A stretch of 11,674 nucleotides of DNA, taken from the NCBI GenBank assembly GCA_026770585.1, contig MU646638.1:182222-193895 (forward strand). The letters run 5' to 3'. The stretch comes from Baffinella frigidus. Its lineage: Eukaryota > Cryptophyceae > Cryptomonadales > Baffinellaceae. Shown one piece after another: positions 1 through 6,123 of this stretch. The first letter of the stretch is position 1. Every line of letters starts with the position of its first letter. Under the pieces are notes generated by a model, which had not been told where the DNA came from, made no database searches, and saw only the letters and a program-made list of their open reading frames with translations. The position numbers and the translations under genes were made by a program.

Positions 1-272
1 AACCCCCCCCCTGCCGTGGAACCACCAACCCTCCCCCTTGCCAGATCCTCCAGCTCGACGTCGATGTCGTCAAGGCTGCCGTGCGTGTGCGAAGATCGTG
101 TGCCCAGCGGAGGAGAAGACAGAGGAGGAGACGACAGAGGAAAAGAAGACGGAGGAGGAGGAGAAGAAGCAGGCTCCTGGTGGTACGTTTCGGGCCGCGA
201 AGAAGAAGCAGGCGGCGTCTCCTCGGGGTAGACGATCTTGGCGAAGACGAGCGCTGCCGGCGCCGATATCAC
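1..272 (-). CDS. Partial exon, concentrative nucleoside transporter-like (CNT/SLC28)
   Basis: The minus strand is open from 272 to the window edge, about 90 codons without a stop. It begins VISAPAALVFAKIVYPEE, which resembles the conserved CNT segment (SAPAAL...AK..YPE) near the end of the core transport domain; CNT proteins import nucleosides using a sodium or proton gradient. An AG at 274-273 (cag|GTG) fits a 3' splice acceptor, so this would be an internal exon, with earlier exons to the right or lost. The motif is followed by a long Ser/Pro-rich low-complexity stretch and an acidic segment (SLDDIDVELEDL), longer than the usual loop there, which may be a lineage-specific insertion or a retained intron. 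The plus-strand frames here are Lys/Glu/Arg-rich shadows. No exon is visible upstream in the repeats, so this may be a truncated copy. The assignment rests on one short motif and is moderate. Confidence 0.42.
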   Translation of the reverse strand, partial: MISAPAALVFAKIVYPEETPPASSSRPETYHQEPASSPPPPSSFPLSSPPLSSPPLGTRSSHTHGSLDDIDVELEDLARGRVGGSTAGGG

Positions 273-309
273 CTGGGTCCCGCGCGGGATCAGATAAGTT
301 GACTTGGTT

Positions 310-369
310 CAGTTAACTTTATTAAGTTAACTTAACTTTATTAAGTTAACTTAATGAGTTAAGTTAACT
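310..369. repeat. AT-rich palindromic tandem repeat
   Basis: Three or so copies of a near-palindromic unit built from GTTAAC and TTTATTAAG lie head to tail. Each copy can fold on itself. It sits just outside the transporter-like exon and marks the start of the repeat zone. No coding potential. Confidence 0.7.
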
Positions 370-809
370 ACGTCCAGCAAGTGCTCAGCGTTTCACCACC
401 ACTCGAGACAGACCGCCTTTCTGACCGCCTGTATGACGTAAAGTGGATGAGTTTTCCACAGGGGAAAAATCCGGGGTGGCGGAACACTGAAGACATCCGG
501 GGTGGAGTAACACTCCTCATACCCCACACTGGAAAAGGGGAGAGGGACCGAGGCGCCGATGAGGTGCAAAGCAGGGATTCCAATTGAAAAGTACGCCGCC
601 AGCATTTCGGACAATACTCTCAAATTTTCTTTCTTAATGTAAAAAAACGCTACGTTTCACAAATAGCTTCATGAAAACGTGAAACTTTCGGTGTCCGGGC
701 GCGGCTTGACCGAAGAAAACACCGTACTCTCAAACTTCGTAAAATAGATGAGTTTTCGCGTGAGGGCGGAGGTAGAGAGAAACCGAGGCACAGGAGATCA
801 CCTGCGACG
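370..809. other. Intergenic stretch, no gene seen
   Basis: Short open frames here lack codon structure or recognisable motifs. The stretch holds the phrase ATCCGGGGTGG twice (about 470 and 495), a small two-part hairpin at 499-525 (GGGGT/ACCCC around GGAGT-aac-ACTCC), and one copy of the 60-bp dispersed repeat at 546-605. 'TACTCTCAAA' recurs near 615 and 725, and 'GATGAGTTTTC' near 446 and 747, suggesting an old duplication of roughly 300 bp. Confidence 0.5.
546..605 (+). repeat. 60-bp dispersed repeat, copy 1
   Basis: Begins GACCGAGGCGCCGATGAGGT and matches 1019-1078 over about 60 bp with scattered substitutions. The second copy lies at the head of the 120-bp tandem array, so this is a diverged single unit or partial array head displaced by about 470 bp. 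Confidence 0.75.
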
Positions 810-950
810 CATTCTATCTATCCAACATATTCTATCTATCCAACATATATCTATCCAACATATTCTATTAGAGTATTCCGAGGTTTCGGGGGTTTTCTAT
901 CTATCCAACATATATCTATTCAACATATTCTACTGGAATATGTTGGATAC
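810..950. repeat. CTATCTATCCAACATAT minisatellite with inverted terminal copy
   Basis: At least five copies of a TATC/CCAACATATTCTATC unit occur in direct orientation, interrupted at about 868-895 by an unrelated segment (gagtattccgaggtttcggg). The last copy (about 933-950, GGAATATGTTGGATA) is inverted relative to the rest, so the end of the array can fold back on the preceding unit. The 'CCGAGGTTTCGGGG' insert recurs near 3081, linking it to the repeats there. Confidence 0.75.
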
Positions 951-963
951 CCACACATCCCGA

Positions 964-983
964 AACATCACGAAAGTGATGTT
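964..983. other. Perfect 8-bp hairpin with GAAA loop
   Basis: AACATCAC-GAAA-GTGATGTT is a perfect stem closed by a GNRA-type tetraloop. A partial echo, CACATCACGAAAGTG, follows at 985-999. Whether it is transcribed is unknown. Confidence 0.6.
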
Positions 984-1018
984 CACATCACGAAAGTGTT
1001 GCAAAGAGGGTGGGGGGG

Positions 1019-1078
1019 GACCGAGGCGCCGATGAGGTGCGACGCAGGGATGCCGATTGAGATGTATGCCGCTAGCAC
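1019..1078 (+). repeat. 60-bp dispersed repeat, copy 2
   Basis: Second copy of the repeat at 546-605. It leads directly into the first unit of the 120-bp tandem array. Confidence 0.75.
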
Positions 1079-1530
1079 CGCCCCCCCGATTGTTGAAAAC
1101 CTGCGAGTGGGGGAAGCAAGCGAAAGTAAGCGGGGATATATGCCACAGCTGCGGAGAGGCGAGAGGCGCGCGATTGAGATGTATGCCGCTAGTACCGCCA
1201 CCCCCACGATTGTTGAGAACCTGCGAGAGGTGGAAACACGTGAACGTAAGTGGGGTTCTATGCCCCAGCCACACAGCGGGCTACGAAGGGAGTTATGGTG
1301 TGTAGCGCCGCTAGCATCGCCCCTCCCGATTGTTGAAAAACTGCCAGCGGGGGAAGCACGTGAAAATGGGTAGAAATCTATATGCAAAGATCTCTTGGTA
1401 TTAATTGACAGAGGTCTCTTGGTATTAATTAACAAAGGTCTCGGGTTCCGATCGCGGCTAGGGATTTTGGTGTGTAGCGCCGCTAGCACCGCCCCCCCCA
1501 TTGTTGAAAATCTGCGAGTGGGGGAGTTAG
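1057..1530. repeat. 120-bp tandem repeat array, four units
   Basis: The phrase GATTGTTGAAAA (or close) recurs at 1088, 1208 and 1328, exactly 120 bp apart, then at about 1499, 171 bp later. Each unit has GCCGCTAGCAYCGCC before it and CTGCGAGNGGGGGAAGCACGTG after it. The last interval is 51 bp longer because 24-bp repeats of another family sit inside that unit. Since 120 is a multiple of three, a minus-strand frame of 172 codons (983-1501) stays open through all units with a 40-residue period (SPTRRFSTIGGAVLAAYISI). I regard that as a by-product of the repeat and do not call a gene. Confidence 0.85.
1388..1442 (-). repeat. 24-bp repeat family, two units in inverted orientation
   Basis: Read on the minus strand this contains GAGACCTTTGTTAATTAATA and one more diverged unit. 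The same 24-bp unit forms the direct array at 3297-3492 on the plus strand. It interrupts the fourth unit of the 120-bp array, so it arrived after that array formed. Confidence 0.8.
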
Positions 1531-1672
1531 AGGCACGTTAATTTGATTCACCTGGTTGTTTTGTGCCACCTTTCCTTGGTTTCGAGTAACCGCTTTGTCG
1601 GTTTCATGGCACGAACGCGGAACGGGAAGGATCAGTGCAGGGACAGGCGCAAGGCGCGATAGATGGCGGAGC
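1531..1672. other. Intergenic stretch, no gene seen
   Basis: No open frame, tandem repeat or clear hairpin was found. This short stretch separates the 120-bp array from the large foldback that follows. Confidence 0.4.
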
Positions 1673-1896
1673 CACGCAGCGGACTACGAAGAGATTTAGT
1701 AAATAACCCATGAGTGGATTATCCATAGACCCTGCGGTAGGCAGTCCGTAGGCGCGATTTCCGTGACGATAGCCCGTAAAAAAACCCTGCGTCCCTACGG
1801 ATTGCCTACCGCAGGGTCTATGGATTATCCATAGACCAGGGTCTATGGATTATCCATAGATGGTGGCCATATTTTTCCTTGGTAGCCCGCTGTGTG
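1673..1896. mobile_element. Foldback (MITE-like) element, about 224 bp
   Basis: Outer arms: CACGCAGCGGACTACGAAG at 1673 faces a reverse-complement relative (CACACAGCGGGCTACCAAGG) ending at 1896. Inner arms are far better preserved: 1716-1752 and 1794-1830 are 37-bp inverted copies with two mismatches, around a 41-bp loop. The inner arm tip TCTATGGATTATCCATAGA is itself near-palindromic and is duplicated at 1841-1860. The outer-arm motif also occurs alone at 1270-1287. There is no coding capacity. I see no clear target-site duplication, so the exact ends are uncertain. Confidence 0.7.
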
Positions 1897-1915
1897 AAAA
1901 GCCCTCCCTTTCTCC

Positions 1916-2262
1916 AGTGGAGTTCTGAAAGTGACGCGACTCGGTGCAAACCTTACAATAGCTGGCTTTTCCATACATTTTTCAAAACGCGTATACGGTT
2001 TAGTACCAGAGCCACGTCCAGATGAAACATTGGGTGTCGGTGTTAATACCCAGAGGTGATGACGGAGTGGAGTTCGGAGAGGGACGCGACTCGGTACAAA
2101 ACTTGCCATCTCTGGATTTACAATTTACAACCAGGGTTGTAGCGTTTCGTACCAGAGTCATTATAATGTTTTGTACCAGAGTATAAGTCCGTCTTCAACT
2201 TTGGCGTTCGGTGTTGGTACCCGGATGTCATGACGGAGTGAAGCTCTGAAAGTGACGCGCGC
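1916..2262. repeat. Diverged direct repeats (GTGACGCGACTCGGT family)
   Basis: Three copies of an AGTGGAGTTCTGAAAGTGACGCG unit start near 1916, 2061 and 2230. Between them lie variants of 'TACCAGAG' after GTTTAG, GTTTCG or GTTTTG (1998, 2144, 2169) and two copies of 'TCGGTGTTRRTACCCRGA...TGACGGAGTG' (about 2037 and 2208). The spacing is about 145-170 bp. These are old subtelomeric repeats with no convincing open frame. Confidence 0.65.
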
Positions 2263-2754
2263 TGGAGGAACGGCGCTATCAGCAGAGGTGCTTCCGACTG
2301 CTCGAAAGAAAAAGAAAAACGTTACAGCGAATCCAAGAAAAGGGCGAGTTTATTGCGCCAGTAAAACGTTTATCAACGCCATTGTATCTACTTCTCGAGG
2401 TTAACTTGAAATAAACTTGTTGCTGGTAGAATAATCGCGCCCTGGAGGAACGGGGCGATCAACGGAGGTGCTTCCGACTGCGCCCAGAGAGATTAACTTT
2501 TGTTAAGAGAGATTAACATTAGTTGATCCACGCCAAAACTTTTGTTAATCCACGCCAAAGAGAGAGATTAACATTTTTTGATCCACGCCAAATCCACAGG
2601 TGTAGAACTACTGGCGCAATTAACGCGCGCTGCATGAAGGGCGGTGTGTACATATCAGCAGCGGTGCTTCCGACTGCTCCAAAACATAGGCGTTTGTTAG
2701 AGCGAATCCAGGAAGAGCGATTTTAATAAACCTGCTTTTGTTGATTTTGACACT

Positions 2755-2782
2755 AAACTTGTCACTGGCCAGTAACAAGTTT
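2755..2782. repeat. 28-bp near-perfect palindrome
   Basis: AAACTTGTcACTGGCCAGTaACAAGTTT has full dyad symmetry apart from one mismatched pair. Half of it (AACTTGTGACTGGTAGAATA) recurs at about 2830, and another relative lies near 2415, so the palindrome probably arose by inverted duplication of a half present in other repeat units. Confidence 0.75.
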
Positions 2783-2926
2783 ATTATCGCCATTGGATGT
2801 ACTTCTCGAGGTTAAAGACTTGAAATAAACTTGTGACTGGTAGAATAAACGCGCGCTGCAGGAACTATCAGCAGTGGCGTCTCCGACTGCGCCCAGAGAG
2901 AGAGACACCTTTGTTGATCCACGCCA

Positions 2927-3017
2927 GATCACAAGTGGCAATTTCGGAACGCAACGTTTCGCTTTAAACGTGTTTCGTGGTACAAATTCCACATTGTTGC
3001 AGTGTGCATCCGACTGC
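2927..3017 (+). repeat. 92-bp direct repeat, copy 1
   Basis: Begins GATCACAAGTGGCAATTT and ends CGACTGC. It matches 3188-3279 over its length with scattered substitutions; the copies are about 261 bp apart. Confidence 0.8.
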
Positions 3018-3187
3018 ACTGAGAAAGACCTTTGTTACAGCGAATCCAGGAAGATGTGTCCGGTTTTTGGGTTTCGAGGTTCCGAGGTTTCGGGGTTATT
3101 TGAACCAGGAAATCAATTTGTAGAGGGTTATAATTGTTAGATGTGGTGTTACTTGTACAACAGCCTCGCGCTGCGGGAACGGCGCTA

Positions 3188-3279
3188 GATCACAAGTGGG
3201 AATTTTGAAACGCAACGTTTCGCCTTACAAGTGTTTCTTGGTACAAATTCCACATTGTTGCAGGGGTGCCTTCGACTGC
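3188..3279 (+). repeat. 92-bp direct repeat, copy 2
   Basis: Begins GATCACAAGTGGGAATTT and shares GCAACGTTTCGC and GGTACAAATTCCACATTGTT with copy 1. It runs directly into the 24-bp minisatellite. Confidence 0.8.
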
Positions 3280-3296
3280 GCCGAGATTTGCAGTTG

Positions 3297-3492
3297 TTAA
3301 TACCACGAGACCTTTGTTAATTAAGACCAAGCGACCTTTGTTAATTAAGATCAAGAGACATTTGCTGATTAATATCAAGAGACCTTTGTTAATTCACTAC
3401 AAGAGACCTTTGTTAATTAATACCAAGAGACCAAAACAAATAATTAATACCAAGAGACCAAAACATTAATTAATACCAAGAGACCAAAACAA
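3297..3492 (+). repeat. 24-bp minisatellite (GAGACCTTTGTTAATTAATA-type)
   Basis: About eight units of a 24-bp repeat; the last two or three have lost part of the unit and read TACCAAGAGACCAAAACA. The family also lies inverted at 1388-1442. Because the unit is eight codons, a frame at 3266-3469 reads RPLLINTK over and over; it has no other support and is not called as a gene. Short relatives (AGAGATTAACATT, TTGTTAATCCACGCC) occur at 2480-2590. Confidence 0.85.
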
Positions 3493-3524
3493 ATGTACGA
3501 AATCCTTGTTGTTGCATGAAGAAG

Positions 3525-3632
3525 AAACAACCTGTCCGAGGAAGATGTTGGATGCGGCGCACGCGCTTTCGACCGGGGATGTCCCGATCACCACTCGCAT
3601 CGCCCCGCCCATCACCTTTACGAACACCTGCA
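3525..3632 (+). pseudogene. Possible exon relic with duplicated 69-bp module, copy 1
   Basis: 3564-3632 aligns without gaps to 3850-3918 (69 bp, seven differences). In the plus frame the module reads ALSTGDVPITTRIAPPITF followed by TNTC, with no stop in either copy, and five of the seven differences fall at third codon positions. Upstream the frame stays open as ETTCPRKMLDAAH. Downstream it runs into minisatellite and stops. No family is recognised. The pattern would fit a decayed exon duplicated with its surroundings, but 69 bp is too short to be sure. Confidence 0.25.
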
Positions 3633-3849
3633 TCCGTGTACAGTTCAGTTGCAGAGTTGTACAGTTGTAGAGTCAGTTGTAGAGTTGTACAGTGCGGTGT
3701 AGAGTTATGGAGTCAGTTGTAGAGTTGTACAGTGAGTTGTACAGTTATACAGTGAGTTATACAGTTATACAGTTATAGAGTTATACAGTTGTACAGTTGT
3801 ACAGGTGTACAGGTGTACAGTTTTACATGTGTACAGTTGTACAGTTGAG
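3633..3849 (+). repeat. GTTGTACAGT minisatellite, block 1
   Basis: Dense repeats of a 10-bp core GTTGTACAGT with variants GTTATACAGT, GTTGTAGAGT and GTGTACAGGT. TGTACA makes many units self-complementary. The block lies between the two copies of the 69-bp module. Confidence 0.85.
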
Positions 3850-3918
3850 CGTTCTCGACCGGGGAGGTCCCGATCACCAAGCGCATCGCCCCGCCCATTA
3901 CCTTTACAAACACCTGCA
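3850..3918 (+). repeat. 69-bp module, copy 2
   Basis: Ungapped match to 3564-3632; reads AFSTGEVPITKRIAPPITF then TNTC in the same frame. Weaker relatives of its second half (GCATCGCCCC...CACC...AACACCT) occur at about 4107-4130 and 4411-4452. Confidence 0.8.
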
Positions 3919-4101
3919 GTTGTAGCGTTGTACAGTCAGTTGTAGAGTGATACAGTGAGTTGTAGATGTGTACAGTGAGTTGTAGAGTTGCACAGTGAGT
4001 TGTAGAGTTATACAGTTAATTGTAGAGTTGCACAGTGAGTTGTAGAGTTGTACAGTTAGTTATAGAGTTGTAAAGATAGTTGTACAGTTGTAGAGTTGTA
4101 A
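3919..4101 (+). repeat. GTTGTACAGT minisatellite, block 2
   Basis: Continuation of the same family, here with a more regular 20-bp unit, GAGTTGTAGAGTTGYACAGT. Each of the two blocks follows one 69-bp module, so module plus minisatellite probably duplicated together. Confidence 0.85.
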
Positions 4102-4154
4102 CACCCACATCGCCCCTCACGAAAACCTGCAGCCCACATCAACCAGTCCGCCGG

Positions 4155-4157
4155 GGT

Positions 4158-4188
<31 letters not shown>

Positions 4189-4235
4189 AGGTTAAGGGTT
4201 CAGGGTTGAGGTTCAGGGCTCAGGAGGGTTGACAA
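4155..4235 (+). repeat. Degenerate TTGAGGG block
   Basis: Five near-perfect TTGAGGG heptamers followed by drifting copies (TTGAAGG, TTAAGGG, TTCAGGG). Same orientation as the telomere at the right end. Confidence 0.85.
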
Positions 4236-4263
4236 CCTGCACTAGGCATCCCCCATCAACCAC

Positions 4264-4399
4264 TACCAGCCCTCACAACTTGGGCAAATCGAAAAAGTCA
4301 AAAACACCAAATCCCCTTGGAGGCCGTCGGAATCCGACAGCCTTCAAGGGGATTTTTGGAGCCATTTTTTTAGATTTGCCCAGACTGTGAGGGTTGGTG
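4264..4399. mobile_element. MITE-like foldback, family A copy 1 (about 136 bp)
   Basis: Arms 4265-4290 and 4373-4398 are inverted copies matching at 22 of 26 positions (ACCARCCCTCACA...TGGGCAAATC). Inside, AAATCCCCTT faces AAGGGGATTT, and the centre is a near-perfect hairpin GGCCGTCGGAATCCGACAGCC. The element at 9280-9472 shares both the terminal motif (ACCARCCCYCACRGTTTG...CAAA) and the central CCGTCGG...ATCCGAC palindrome, so they are one family. No coding capacity. A short minus-strand frame runs through it but is explained by the foldback. Confidence 0.75.
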
Positions 4400-4464
4400 G
4401 CAGTCAAGCGTGAGCATCGCCCCATCCCATCACCCATCGAATGAACACCTACACGCGACATCAA

Positions 4465-4535
4465 GCAGGGTTGAGGATTTTCGAGATTTATGAGAGTTCA
4501 CAACCTGTGCGAGGCCGAGGGGGAAGAAGAGGGAG
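4465..4535 (+). repeat. Host module, copy a
   Basis: AGCAGGGTTGAGGATTTTCG, then CACAACCTGTGCGAGGCCGAG and a GGAAGAAGAGGGA tail. Matches 5034-5100 closely and 4821-4860 in its second half. It is the left end of the repeated module that fills 4.8-6.9 kb. Confidence 0.75.
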
Positions 4536-4549
4536 GGCTAGGGTTCATG

Positions 4550-4818
4550 CTTCAGCAGGGTGTATAACATCATTAGGGTTCAGGTTTAGGGGTTAGCGTT
4601 TAAGGTTCATGGCTTAGGAGGGTGTGTAACATGAAACCTGTACGAGTCCAAGGGTTTGGGGTTTCGGGTTTAGGGTTTAGGGTTTAGGGTTTAGGGTTTA
4701 GGGTTTAGGGTTTAGGGTTTAGGGTTTAGGGTTTAGGGTTTAGGGTTTAGGGTTTAGGTTAGTAACCTTAGGGTTTAGGGTTTAGGGTTTAGGGTTTAGG
4801 ATTTAGGGTTTAGGATTT
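4550..4818 (+). repeat. Interstitial TTTAGGG array
   Basis: From 4652 to 4818 the sequence is almost pure TTTAGGG, over 20 heptamers, with one interruption at about 4758-4771 that forms AGGTTA-G-TAACCT. From 4550 to 4651 the same motif is degenerate. The G-rich strand reads toward the right end, as in a telomere. It could be a former chromosome end or a tract inserted during break repair. Confidence 0.93.
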
Positions 4819-4820
4819 GT

Positions 4821-4915
4821 GGTTATCAACCTTCACGAGTCCGAGGTGGAGGAAGAGGGATGACGCGGCAGAGAAGAAAACGATGGCGGGAAGCACCCGG
4901 AACGGATCACCTCCA
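4821..4915 (+). repeat. Host module, copy b
   Basis: CACGAGTCCGAGGTGGAGGA then GAGGGATGACGCGGC, and GGGAAGCACCCGGAACG-GATC. Aligns with 5073-5160. The same plus frame reads RDDAAEKK.MAGSTRN in both copies, but stops and breaks follow. 4916-5033 is unique sequence without a gene. Confidence 0.75.
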
Positions 4916-5033
4916 AAAACGGCCCGCCGCGAGTTTCATTTCACCCATCCGGAGGGGAAAAAATCGGTTTCTCCACTTTTGCCGACCTTTCAAAGGGGAT
5001 GTCGACAACTTTTGGTCTGCTACCCCACCCTCG

Positions 5034-5190
5034 CAGGGTTGAGGATTTTCCAGATTTAGGAGGGAACATAACCTGTACGAGGCCGAGGTGGAAGAAGAGG
5101 GATGACGCGGCTGAGAAGAAGATGATGGCTGGGAGCACCCGGAACGCGATCGGCGACGCCGAGGCAACCTCCCTGCTCAGTGCGAACCAC
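5034..5190 (+). repeat. Host module, copy c (fullest)
   Basis: Runs from GGGTTGAGGATTTTCCAG through TGTACGAGGCCGAGGTGG, ATGATGGCTGGGAGCACCCG, GATCGGCGACGCCGAGG and CAACCTCCCTGCTCAGTGCG. Pieces of this module recur at 5459-5505, 5723-5750, 5977-6015, 6250-6296, 6463-6535, 6606-6630, 6765-6830 and 6900-6935. All the mobile elements between 5.2 and 6.9 kb lie within or beside it, so it serves as an alignable host sequence for dating insertions. Confidence 0.8.
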
Positions 5191-5260
5191 TGGGCCATGA
5201 GTGTTCGGCCGCGACCAGGACTGGGCCACTGGGCCATGAGTTGTTGTGCGTTGCACGTTA

Positions 5261-5432
5261 GAGCGCTGTGCAGAGAAGTTGGCCACGGGAAATAATGAAA
5301 AATGGAGAAATTGGAGCCATTTTGTCAACTTTTGAGAAAATTAGTACCATTGATTTCTCAAAAGTGGACAGAACGGCTCCAATTTCCCCAATTTCCCATT
5401 TTCCGGGTGGCTAACTTCTCGGCACAGCGCTC
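5261..5432. mobile_element. 172-bp MITE with 79-bp inverted arms and TA duplication
   Basis: Arms 5261-5339 and 5354-5432 are both 79 bp and inverted, starting GAGCGCTGTGC; the loop is 14 bp. TA flanks both sides (5259-5260 and 5433-5434). A related uninterrupted sequence at 5788-5820 reads CACGT-TA-CCCACTC...GTGGCGCATCGG, where the occupied site has CACGT-TA-[element]-TA-CTCACTC...GTGGCGCATCGG. The TA duplication is typical of elements moved by Tc1/mariner-type transposases; no transposase is present, so this one would be non-autonomous. The arms have diverged from each other by several substitutions. A solo arm lies at 9707-9775. Confidence 0.88.
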
Positions 5433-5458
5433 TACTCACTCTTGATGTGTGGCGCATC

Positions 5459-5505
5459 GGCACCCGGAACGCGATCGGCGACGCCGAGGCAACCTCCCTG
5501 CGAAT
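5459..5505 (+). repeat. Host module fragment
   Basis: CGGCACCCGGAACGCGATCG and GACGCCGAGGCAACCTCCCTG match copy c, then the sequence departs (GCGAATCGTGC). It follows directly after the TA-flanked element. Confidence 0.8.
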
Positions 5506-5580
5506 CGTGCGTACGTTTACTTTTGAGGACTGCTGCTGTGCCGCAGCGGGCTTGGCTGGAGGGTCGCAGACAATGCGACC

Positions 5581-5720
5581 TTATCCGGGGAACCCTATTT
5601 TTCTGTAGTTTGATGGCAAGGAAAATTACTACATACATGCTTTAATATTACTAATAAAAACGAATTGTGTAGTAATTTTCCTTGCCATCAAGCCAAAGAA
5701 AAATAGGTTTCCCCGGATAA
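5581..5720. mobile_element. 140-bp foldback element, family B (TTATCCGGGG arms)
   Basis: Arms 5581-5633 and 5668-5720 are 53 bp each, inverted, matching at 49 positions, starting TTATCCGGGGAA. The loop is 34 nt. The inner arm and loop (GAAAATTACTACA...ATGCTTTAATATTACTA) match the core of the next element at 5829-5977 in opposite orientation, while the outer arms do not. Right flank is host module (CCTGCTCAGTGCGAATCGCACGTG). No clear target-site duplication and no coding capacity. Confidence 0.85.
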
Positions 5721-5828
5721 AACATCCCTGCTCAGTGCGAATCGCACGTGACCTTTGAGAAGCGAAGGTGGTGATGTTGTTTTGCTTGACACGTTACCCA
5801 CTCTCGATGCGTGGCGCATCGGCATCCG

Positions 5829-5977
5829 GATCTCATAGGAAAACGGTTTCAATTTAAAACTTTCTGGTAATGAAATTTACTACACATAATGAGTTTTACT
5901 AGTAATATTAAAGCATTCGTGTAGTAATTTTCATTGAATCCAATGGTTTAAAATCAAAACCGTTTCCTGGTGAGATC
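5829..5977. mobile_element. 149-bp foldback element, family C (GATCTCA arms, family-B core)
   Basis: Arms begin GATCTCAYAGGAAAACGGTTT (left) and, reverse-complemented, GATCTCACCAGGAAACGGTT (right), extending about 58 bp with mismatches to the shared TTACTACAC core. It splits a host module: the left flank ends CATCCGGA, and the right flank resumes GCTATCGACGACGTTGAGGC, corresponding to GCGATCGGCGACGCCGAGGC in copy c. A few host bases at the junction are altered, so the duplication length cannot be read. Confidence 0.83.
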
Positions 5978-6029
5978 GCTATCGACGACGTTGAGGCAAC
6001 CTCCAGGCTCAAACAGATTCAACGTAATT

Positions 6030-6046
6030 AACCTAAGACACAACGT
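6030..6046 (+). repeat. Possible remnant of 60-bp hairpin (right arm only)
   Basis: CCTAAGACACAACGTACGC lies where other host modules carry the 60-bp hairpin, and resembles its right arm (GCTAAGATAGCAA followed by CG). It may be a deleted copy. Confidence 0.35.
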
Positions 6047-6123
6047 ACGCAACCTCTGTGCGAATCACACGTGACCCGTGAGAACTCGTGAGAACCGGAG
6101 GGGGTGGATTCCGCTGCACACGT

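Larger units (their letters stand above)
2263..3296. repeat. Complex subtelomeric repeat block punctuated by TTCCGACTGC
   Basis: 'GGTGCTTCCGACTGC' or a close variant recurs near 2289, 2469, 2666, 2879, 3009 and 3270, often preceded by CGCGCTGNAGGAACGGCGCTATCAGC and followed by a GCGAATCCAGGAAGA module (about 2338, 2703, 3040). Segments 2385-2450 and 2790-2855 share CTTCTCGAGGTTAA...CTTGAAATAAACTTGT...CTGGTAGAATAA. Units vary from 130 to 260 bp because internal pieces are gained or lost. The open frames across it (for example 2523-2726 and 2874-3140) follow repeat boundaries and carry no recognised domain. Confidence 0.7.

Noticed and set aside
38-316. Plus-strand Lys/Glu/Arg-rich frames
   Set aside because: They are shadows of the minus-strand Ser/Pro-rich frame, which carries the recognisable transporter motif.
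983-1501. 172-codon minus-strand frame with 40-residue repeats
   Set aside because: The 120-bp tandem unit is a multiple of three, so one stop-free unit keeps the whole frame open. No domain and no independent support.
3266-3469. Plus-strand frame with RPLLINTK repeats
   Set aside because: Product of the 24-bp minisatellite, which is eight codons long; the flanks have no coding signal.
3297-4101. CRISPR-like array
   Set aside because: Units are contiguous or drifting minisatellites without unique spacers of constant length, in a eukaryotic subtelomere.
4907-5328. Overlapping 80-98 codon frames on both strands
   Set aside because: They cross borders of the host module and the TA-flanked MITE, and frames are open on both strands, as expected by chance in GC-rich DNA.
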